NCBI GenBank assembly: GCA_003696875.1
Contig: RFHL01000184.1
Span: 1 to 5,001, forward strand
Origin: Bacteroidota bacterium
GTDB taxonomy: Bacteria; Bacteroidota; Bacteroidia; J057
DNA: 5,001 bases
Reading direction: 5' to 3'
Part shown: one piece after another, positions 1-4,200 of the stretch
Layout of the letters: the number at the start of each line of letters is the position of its first letter
Numbering within the stretch: the stretch's first letter is position 1
Program-made: the position numbers and the translations under genes
The notes under the pieces: generated by a model
What the model was told of the DNA's origin: nothing
What the model saw: only the letters and a program-made list of their open reading frames with translations
Database searches by the model: none

Positions 1-569
1 CAGCTGGCCAGGGCGACGGCGCCGTAGCGCACGCCCATCCAGTTGGAGGCGAGGCTGTAGTTGGCAGCAAAGCCCATGGTGGCGTGCACACTGGTCAGGC
101 CCTCCCAGAGGGCCGCCTGGGCCTGTTTGCGCTGCCGGGACGTCCATCCTTCGTAGCAAAAGTCGTAGCAGACGGCCAGTTGCTGCAAGGCCATTGCGCG
201 GGTCAGCCCAAAGCCGGTTGGGTCCTTGTAGAGGCTGTCGGTCAAGACACCTTCGATCCAGTTGAAAGCCTGGTCTGCCCAGACCGGCTCTTCGGTGAGC
301 AGGTAGAGGGTGGCGAGTTCGCCGGCCCGGAAGGCCCGCTCGTATAGGTCGGTCCCGGCCGGGGGCTGCTCGGGGAGGGCCTGTCCCTCCGCCAGCAACT
401 GGGCATACCAGGCCTGGTAGGGCGCACGCGTCAGCCGCGCGCGAATCTCGGGCAGCTCGGCGGCCGTTACAAGGCCGCGGGGATGGGGCTGGGCACTCAG
501 CGCAGAAAACAGCAGGGCCTGCAGCAGCAGGCTTCCCGCCAGAATGGGGGTCCACAGATTCATCGACAT
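1..569 (-). CDS. Secreted heparinase II/III-like (alginate-lyase-like) protein, N-terminal part, truncated by the window edge
   Basis: I translated the minus strand from the ATG at 569 and found 189 codons without a stop, running off the left edge. Residues 1-26 form a signal peptide: a short N-region, a hydrophobic core (ILAGSLLLQALLFSALSA) and a likely cut before Gln27. A second in-frame ATG at 563 (residue 3) is an equally good start, and neither has a clear ribosome binding site. The mature start reads HPRGLVTAAELPEIRARL, the 'HPRL-ft-aeL--lr-rl' opening common in heparinase II/III-like and alginate-lyase-like proteins. It continues as helices rich in Trp, Leu and Ala, with SNWMGVRYGAVALA at about 175-188, as in the alpha/alpha-toroid domain of these lyases. 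Such enzymes cleave uronic-acid polysaccharides by beta-elimination outside the cytoplasm. The catalytic residues would lie beyond the window, so activity and substrate cannot be judged. Another alpha/alpha-toroid family is possible. The gene is divergent from the GH42 gene. Confidence 0.6.
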   Translation of the reverse strand, partial: MSMNLWTPILAGSLLLQALLFSALSAQPHPRGLVTAAELPEIRARLTRAPYQAWYAQLLAEGQALPEQPPAGTDLYERAFRAGELATLYLLTEEPVWADQAFNWIEGVLTDSLYKDPTGFGLTRAMALQQLAVCYDFCYEGWTSRQRKQAQAALWEGLTSVHATMGFAANYSLASNWMGVRYGAVALAS

Positions 570-579
570 CACAAAAGAT

Positions 580-612
580 AAAAAAACCGCCCCATCTGGT
601 GAAGGAGGCGGC
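580..612 (-). terminator. Terminator-like hairpin just upstream of the lyase-like start (possible attenuator)
   Basis: Read on the minus strand, CCGCCTC (610-604) pairs with GGGGCGG (593-587), giving seven pairs of which one is G-U. The stem can be extended outward by a G-U and an A-U pair. The loop is about 11 nt and the 3' arm is followed at once by a run of seven T. This is the form of an intrinsic terminator. It ends only about 10 bases before the ATG at 569, so in a transcript reading into the lyase gene it would sit in the 5' leader. That suggests premature termination, or a block on antisense transcription from the right. Shape is seen; function is inferred. Confidence 0.5.
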
Positions 613-620
613 TCGCTTTA

Positions 621-644
621 CTACTACTATCTGACTACTACTAT
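621..644. repeat. Direct repeat CTACTACTAT, 14-bp period
   Basis: The 10-mer CTACTACTAT occurs at 621-630 and again at 635-644, each followed by a related tetranucleotide (CTGA, TCTG). On the minus strand it reads as two TAG-triplet runs directly upstream of the terminator-like hairpin. Its role is unknown; simple-sequence slippage is the plainest explanation. Confidence 0.7.
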
Positions 645-704
645 TCTGTCGTTTTACACGGGGTAGCGCTTGAGTTTGGCTTTGCCGGGCGCTCATGTAC
701 ATAG

Positions 705-722
705 AGGCAGGAACAGGCAGGA
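705..722. repeat. Direct repeat AGGCAGGA, 10-bp period
   Basis: AGGCAGGA is found at 705-712 and 715-722, separated by AC, so the copies lie one helical turn apart. Tandem sites on one face of the helix are typical for some activators, and the location about 120 bp before the GH42 start would suit that. The motif is short, and chance is not excluded. Confidence 0.4.
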
Positions 723-843
723 GATACCCGCTTGGGCGAAAAAAAAATCAAAAAAATATTCCATCCGCTTAAAGACTGGCCGCGGAGTGGCTTGGAGGTG
801 GTATGAATAGCCGGGCCAGGGTCTCTTTCCTCCGAAAAATCCC

Positions 844-2937
844 ATGCGTCTTTTTCATCTGTTCGTATTGTTTTGGGGCACTTTGGGGGCCTATGTGCCC
901 GCAACGGCCCAGCCATGGTTGCCCGAGACGGGGATGCCCATCGGCGTCTATTACTATCCCGAGCACTGGCCGGAGGCGCAGTGGGGCCGTGACATCCAGC
1001 GGATGGCTGAGCTCGGCTTCTCCTTTACCCACTTCGCGGAGTTTGCCTGGAGCCGGCTGGAGCCGGTCGAGGGGCAGTACGACTTTGCCTGGCTGGACAG
1101 CTGCGTGACTATGGCCGCCGAGGCCGGCCTGAAGGTGATCATGTGCACCCCTTCGCCCACGCCACCGGCCTGGCTCACCGAGAAGCATCCCGAAATCCTG
1201 GTCGTCGCCCAGGATGGGCGTTCTCAGCAGCACGGCACCCGCCTGCATGCCGCTTACAACCATCCGGCCTACCAGCATTATGTGGAGAAAATTGTCACCC
1301 GCATGGCCGAGCGCTACGGGCAGGATGCCCGCATCTGGGGCTGGCAGCTCGACAACGAGCCGCACTACAGCAGCCTCTACGACTATTCGCCCTGGCAGGA
1401 AAAGCAGTTTCGCCACTGGCTGCGCCAGCGCTACGGGCAGATCGACAGCCTCAACCGCGCCTGGGGCACGGCCTTCTGGAGCCAGGATTATAACCACTTT
1501 GACCAGATCCATCTGCCCAATCCCGACCGCGGGGCCAATCCGCATGCCCTGGTCGATTTCCGCCGCTTCTCGGCCGAGGAAGTGGCCGCGGGCCTGGCCT
1601 TCCAGGCCCGGGTGCTGCGCCGGCACATCTCTGACCAGCAGTGGATTACGACCAACTTTGCCTACTACAAGTTTCTGCCTTCGGTCGACCCCTTCCTCAG
1701 CCGTGAGGATCTTGATTTTGCCAGCCATACCATGTACCTCACCAGCCAGTTTCTGGACGATGCCGGCGACGCCCTCAGCCACCGCCTGGGCAGTGGCCTG
1801 GAGCTGAGCTTTTCGCAGGACCTCGCCCGCTCGGTCGATGGCGAGACCGGCATCATGGAGCTGCAACCCGGCCAGATCAATTGGGGCCGCTTCAATCCGC
1901 AACCCCTGCCCGGGGCCGTGCGCATGTGGCTGTGGCATGCCTACGGCCTGGGCGACCGCTTTGCCTGTGCCTACCGTTTCCGGCAGCCGCTCTTTGGTGG
2001 CGAACAGACCCACTATGGCATCATGATGACCGACGGGGTGACGGTACAGCGGGGCGGCACGGAGTATATGCAGGCCATCGAGGAAATCGGCGGCCTGCCG
2101 CCGCGGCCGGCGGCACAGATGCCGCTGGCCCATGCCGGGCGGCGTACCGCCCTCTGGTGGGATCAGACCAGCATGCTGGACATGGAGGTGCATCCGCATC
2201 ACGCCGGCTGGAACAGCTGGTCGGTGCTCTACACCTACTACAGCAGCCTCAAGCGCCTGGGCGCGCCGGTCGACCTGGTCATTGCCGGGGATCAGCTGGA
2301 TCCCAAGGTCCATCCTTTCCTGGTGGTGCCCGCCGCCATCCGGGTGGATGCCGGGACCCTCGCCGCCTGGCGGGCCTATGCCGAGGCGGGCGGTCACTTG
2401 ATTCTGACCGCCCGCACCGGCACCAAGGATGCCCATGGCCACCTTTGGGAAGCCCGTCAGCAGGAGCCCATCTGGGATCTGATCGGGGCGGAAATCGAGT
2501 ATTTTGATCATTTGCCGGCCGAGCATCCGGGGCAGATCCGGCTGGGGGAGGCGTCCTATCCCTGGCACATCTGGGGCGATGTGCTCCGGCCGCAGGCGGG
2601 CACCGAGGTGCTCGCCACCCATGCCGATCAGTTCTATGCCGGCGCCGCTGCGGCTACCACACGCAGACTGGGCAAGGGCTCGGTCTCTTACCTGGGGCTG
2701 GTCTCGGACGGGGGAGAGCTGGAGTATCAGCTGTTGCGCGGCCGCTTTCTGGCGGCCGGGGCCGAGGTGATGGACCTGCCGCCCTATGTCTTTGTCAACT
2801 GGCGCAGTGGCTACTGGGTCGCGGTCAACTATACTGCCGAGGCCTATGACCTACCGCTGTCGCGGGGGGCAAACCTCCTGCACGGGGACCGGGTGCTGCC
2901 GCCTGCCGGGGTGACCGTCTGGACCGCTGATCGCTAA
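844..2937 (+). CDS. Secreted GH42 beta-galactosidase
   Basis: This 697-residue protein has the full length of a glycoside hydrolase family 42 beta-galactosidase plus a signal peptide. Residues 1-22 are hydrophobic and end in A-T-A before Gln23. The TIM barrel spans about 32-395 and opens with GVYYYPEHWPE and HFAEFAWSRLEP. The acid/base is Glu172 in WQLDNEP, and the nucleophile is Glu339 in MELQPGQINW. NRAWGTAFWSQDY (204-216) is another family hallmark. About 430-640 matches the trimerisation domain and 645-697 the small C-terminal beta domain. Family members release terminal galactose from beta-galactosides with retention of configuration. The Cys cluster that binds zinc in Thermus-type enzymes is absent: only Cys101 remains, and the region around 175-188 has none. 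Many GH42 enzymes are cytoplasmic, so export is notable. The ATG at 844 is chosen because it starts the signal peptide; no strong Shine-Dalgarno precedes it. The true substrate could be an oligosaccharide from the neighbouring lyase. Confidence 0.93.
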   Translation: MRLFHLFVLFWGTLGAYVPATAQPWLPETGMPIGVYYYPEHWPEAQWGRDIQRMAELGFSFTHFAEFAWSRLEPVEGQYDFAWLDSCVTMAAEAGLKVIMCTPSPTPPAWLTEKHPEILVVAQDGRSQQHGTRLHAAYNHPAYQHYVEKIVTRMAERYGQDARIWGWQLDNEPHYSSLYDYSPWQEKQFRHWLRQRYGQIDSLNRAWGTAFWSQDYNHFDQIHLPNPDRGANPHALVDFRRFSAEEVAAGLAFQARVLRRHISDQQWITTNFAYYKFLPSVDPFLSREDLDFASHTMYLTSQFLDDAGDALSHRLGSGLELSFSQDLARSVDGETGIMELQPGQINWGRFNPQPLPGAVRMWLWHAYGLGDRFACAYRFRQPLFGGEQTHYGIMMTDGVTVQRGGTEYMQAIEEIGGLPPRPAAQMPLAHAGRRTALWWDQTSMLDMEVHPHHAGWNSWSVLYTYYSSLKRLGAPVDLVIAGDQLDPKVHPFLVVPAAIRVDAGTLAAWRAYAEAGGHLILTARTGTKDAHGHLWEARQQEPIWDLIGAEIEYFDHLPAEHPGQIRLGEASYPWHIWGDVLRPQAGTEVLATHADQFYAGAAAATTRRLGKGSVSYLGLVSDGGELEYQLLRGRFLAAGAEVMDLPPYVFVNWRSGYWVAVNYTAEAYDLPLSRGANLLHGDRVLPPAGVTVWTADR

Positions 2938-2958
2938 AAACACCGCTGACAAGGAAAA

Positions 2959-2989
2959 CCTCACGCTTCGTCTTCATCGAGGCGTGAGG
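2959..2989 (-). terminator. Hairpin overlapping the stop codon of the FecR-like gene, terminator candidate
   Basis: CCTCACGC (2959-2966) and GCGTGAGG (2982-2989) form a perfect 8-bp inverted repeat with a 15-nt loop. Two more pairs form inside after one mismatch on the minus-strand RNA (a G-U pair on the plus-strand RNA). On the minus strand the stem is followed by TTTTCCTT, a weak U-tract. It lies at the junction of two convergent genes only 23 bp apart, where a terminator is expected. The hairpin includes the last codons and stop of the minus-strand gene. No T-run follows it on the plus strand. Confidence 0.5.
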
Positions 2990-3212
2990 CAAGATCATTC
3001 CATAGCTGGTTGATCTCTTCTTCTGGAAGGTGGGCTTGCGTATCATGCAAGGTGCACACGAGGTCAGCTGCTTCAAAAAAGAGGGGAGCCTTGTCTGGAT
3101 GCTCAGCCAGCCAGCTTTCCCACTCGTCCTGCGCGTCGGGATCACCGAGGACGTAGGCGACAAACCGGGGGTTATGAGCCAGCTCTTCGATCAGGTGGGC
3201 AGGCAGGGGCAT
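2961..3212 (-). CDS. Small FecR-type anti-sigma domain protein (N-terminal domain only)
   Basis: Starting at the ATG at 3212, the product has 83 residues and begins MPLPAHLIEEL. It fits the cytoplasmic N-terminal domain of Bacteroidota FecR-family anti-sigma factors: a Phe-x-x-Tyr-Val-Leu segment (17-22), an Asp/Glu-rich stretch, WESWLAEHPDKAPLF (31-45), a helix with Ala and Leu (48-56), then PEEEINQLWNDLASRL (63-78). This domain normally binds the cognate ECF sigma factor. A typical FecR protein would continue with a transmembrane helix and a periplasmic domain, for roughly 300 or more residues in total; here a TGA follows directly and no remnant is seen in the 23 bp before the GH42 stop. 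An upstream in-frame TTG at 3263 would add 17 residues (MALFFGQIAYVHTFCCP), but it is a weak start and family proteins begin near the ATG chosen. The gene lies 127 bp downstream of the sigma gene and is probably co-transcribed with it. It may be a soluble mini-anti-sigma or a decayed FecR. Confidence 0.7.
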   Translation of the reverse strand: MPLPAHLIEELAHNPRFVAYVLGDPDAQDEWESWLAEHPDKAPLFFEAADLVCTLHDTQAHLPEEEINQLWNDLASRLDEDEA

Positions 3213-3339
3213 GGGGCAGCAAAAGGTATGAACATAGGCAATTTGGCCAAAAAATAGAGCCAAACCAACCGTTTTGCTACCAGACTATAACAAAAGGAGG
3301 AAAATGTTCAGATGGACTTGCTCCACTGGGCGCACCGGC

Positions 3340-3933
3340 TCAGGCCGAGAAGGAAAGGGAGACAGGCTCCGCCTTGCGCAGGGACTTCATCCCTTCGCAC
3401 AGATGGTTCACGACCGTTTGGTAACTCAGGCCGGTGGTTTCTCCGATTTCCTGTGGAGAAAGGCCATCGAAATACCGGAGATACAGGATCTCGCGTTGCC
3501 GGGGGGTGAGTAGGCTCAGAAGGCGCTTGACCACGGCGGTCCGTTGGGCATCAATCTCTGAGCGAATGATGCGGACTTCTTCGGGCTTTTCGGCGGGGCC
3601 TTGATGCCCGAGGGAGAAGTCGCTCATCCGATAGCGGATGTTGCGTTCTTTTTCCAGCGACCGAAACAGGCGCCGCCGAAAGGAGGAAATCAGATAAAAC
3701 TTCACCGAACGTGCATCTCCCAGGTTTTGGCGGTGATTCCACAGATACAGGAAGAAGTCCTGTATGCAATCGGTCGTGAACTCTTTTTCCCGCGTATGCC
3801 GGGTGCCGTAATCGTACAGAAGGTTGAAGTAACGCTTGTAAAGGCTCTCAAACGCATGGCGATCGCCCTGCCGAAAGAGGTTCCAAAGTGCTACGTCGGA
3901 ATAGTCAGAAGTTTGAGTAGTAGTCAGGCACAT
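3340..3933 (-). CDS. ECF (extracytoplasmic function) RNA polymerase sigma-70 factor
   Basis: The 197-residue product has the two domains of an ECF sigma factor. Region 2, which binds the polymerase clamp and the -10 element, covers about 26-96 (HAFESLYKRYF, then DCIQDFFLYLWNHR and KFYLISSFRRRLF). A linker of about 40 residues follows. Region 4, which binds the -35 element, covers about 137-187: LTPRQREILYLRYFDGLSPQEIGETTGLSYQTVVNHL is the classic form, with the helix-turn-helix near 158-186. The linker carries no extra domain. The gene is followed by the FecR-like anti-sigma gene, the usual Bacteroidota order, though no TonB-dependent receptor or SusC/SusD pair is visible here. Two LacI-type palindromes lie 51 and 189 bp upstream of its start, so its transcription may be controlled by a LacI/GalR-family regulator. 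Its base composition is less GC-rich than the GH42 gene. Its target genes are unknown. Confidence 0.92.
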   Translation of the reverse strand: MCLTTTQTSDYSDVALWNLFRQGDRHAFESLYKRYFNLLYDYGTRHTREKEFTTDCIQDFFLYLWNHRQNLGDARSVKFYLISSFRRRLFRSLEKERNIRYRMSDFSLGHQGPAEKPEEVRIIRSEIDAQRTAVVKRLLSLLTPRQREILYLRYFDGLSPQEIGETTGLSYQTVVNHLCEGMKSLRKAEPVSLSFSA

Positions 3934-3955
3934 AACCGTGGGATAACGAGTAGAA

Positions 3956-3988
3956 CAAACGATCTTGGGAAATGTGTGAAAAATGCAA
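3956..3988 (-). promoter_or_regulatory. Weak candidate promoter of the sigma gene
   Basis: On the minus strand ATCGTTTG (3963-3956) resembles the Bacteroidota -7 element TAnnTTTG in its TTTG half only. A TTG (3988-3986) lies 22 bp upstream, within the palindrome at 3984-3997, as a possible -33 element. Spacing is one base over the usual 19-21. If correct, the palindrome would overlap the -33 element and a bound repressor would block the promoter. The match is poor and the call is tentative. Confidence 0.2.
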
Positions 3989-3997
3989 TCGATTGCA
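3984..3997. promoter_or_regulatory. Perfect 14-bp palindrome, LacI/GalR-family operator candidate (proximal)
   Basis: TGCAATCGATTGCA is identical to its reverse complement and has the central CG typical of LacI/GalR-family operators. Its near edge is 51 bp from the sigma gene start, where a repressor site would be expected. It shares GCAAnCGnTTGC, ten fixed bases in the same register, with the second palindrome at 4122-4135. That sharing makes two sites for one regulator likely. No LacI-family gene is visible in the window. Confidence 0.65.
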
Positions 3998-4121
3998 AGG
4001 GAGGCAAAAAAGAAAACCCAAGGGCTTGGTTTGTGTATCTGAAAGATCAGAATGTCAACCGTGCGGAATTGGGCTTACTCACTTGCTTATCCCAAAATAG
4101 GGACAAAAATCGAAACCGGCT

Positions 4122-4135
4122 CGCAAACGTTTGCG
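4122..4135. promoter_or_regulatory. Perfect 14-bp palindrome, LacI/GalR-family operator candidate (distal, PurR-box-like)
   Basis: CGCAAACGTTTGCG is a perfect palindrome. With one flanking base on each side it matches the E. coli PurR box ACGCAAACGTTTGCGT at 15 of 16 positions, as recalled from established knowledge. Bacteroidota are not expected to have an E. coli-type PurR, so the likeness points to the LacI/GalR fold in general rather than to purine control. Its centre lies 138 bp from that of the proximal palindrome, close to 13 helical turns, which would permit looping. Confidence 0.7.
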
Positions 4136-4159
4136 TCCTGTGGCGTTAAACAAAACCAG

Positions 4160-4194
4160 AAAAAAAAGGGTTGGGCGGCCTTCGGAAGCCTGCC
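4160..4194 (-). terminator. Intrinsic terminator candidate of the reductase gene
   Basis: Six bases after the reductase stop codon on the minus strand, a GC-rich hairpin can form at 4194-4174: GGC pairs with GCC, then, after one bulged A, GGCTT pairs with AGGCC (one G-U pair), with a 4-nt loop CCGA. A CAACCC linker and then eight T (4167-4160) follow. The linker is longer than ideal, so efficiency is uncertain, but position and T-run fit a terminator separating this gene from the sigma unit. Confidence 0.5.
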
Positions 4195-4200
4195 ATTCGG

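Larger units (their letters stand above)
570..843. other. Divergent intergenic region between the lyase-like gene and the GH42 gene
   Basis: This 274-bp spacer separates two genes transcribed away from each other and must hold both promoters. I see no convincing gene in it. It contains a terminator-like hairpin facing the lyase gene (580-612), a direct repeat of CTACTACTAT (621-630 and 635-644), a direct repeat of AGGCAGGA (705-712 and 715-722), and A-tracts at 739-747 and 750-756. Neither a clean Bacteroidota promoter (TTTG, about 20 bp, TAnnTTTG) nor a clean E. coli-type promoter could be assigned on either strand. Confidence 0.8.
3934..4200. other. Intergenic regulatory region upstream of the sigma gene
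   Basis: This 267-bp spacer is more AT-rich than the flanking genes. I see no gene in it with recognisable protein features. It holds two LacI-type palindromes (3984-3997 and 4122-4135), an imperfect inverted repeat with arms CCAAG and CTTGG (4018-4029), and the terminator candidate of the reductase gene (4160-4194). Since both flanking genes are on the minus strand, the promoter of the sigma gene should lie here. Confidence 0.75.

Noticed and set aside
613..650. TAG/GAG triplets resembling a TRAP (trp attenuation protein) binding site before the leader hairpin
   Set aside because: TRAP sites need many triplets separated by 2-3 nt; here they are contiguous and few, and TRAP is known from Bacillus-type bacteria.
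641..916. A 91-codon minus-strand frame across the divergent spacer and the GH42 start
   Set aside because: Its translation has no recognisable features and crosses A-tracts and the GH42 signal peptide region; no supporting start context was seen.
769..2622. A 617-codon open frame on the minus strand, antisense to the GH42 gene
   Set aside because: It lies almost wholly opposite a gene with unmistakable GH42 motifs, and its protein is rich in Gly, Pro, Ala, His and Arg with no domain I recognise. Long antisense frames are a common side effect of GC-rich codon use.
3293..3513. A strong Shine-Dalgarno-like AAAGGAGG followed by ATGs at 3304 and 3312 on the plus strand
   Set aside because: The frames run antisense to the end of the sigma gene and give compositionally odd proteins without motifs. 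The spacing to the first ATG is only 3 nt, and other genes here do not rely on such sites.
3858..3867. Palindrome GGCGATCGCC in the sigma gene
   Set aside because: Single copy inside coding sequence for region 2; no sign of a repeated or regulatory element.
3915..3927. CTGACTACTACT on the minus strand at the sigma gene start also occurs on the plus strand at 631-642
   Set aside because: A single 12-base match is about what chance allows when all positions of a 5-kb window are compared on both strands, and one copy encodes the sigma N-terminus.
3601..4149. A 182-codon plus-strand frame over the sigma gene and its upstream spacer
   Set aside because: Most of it is antisense to a clear ECF sigma factor, and the remainder covers the operator palindromes; no domain is visible.
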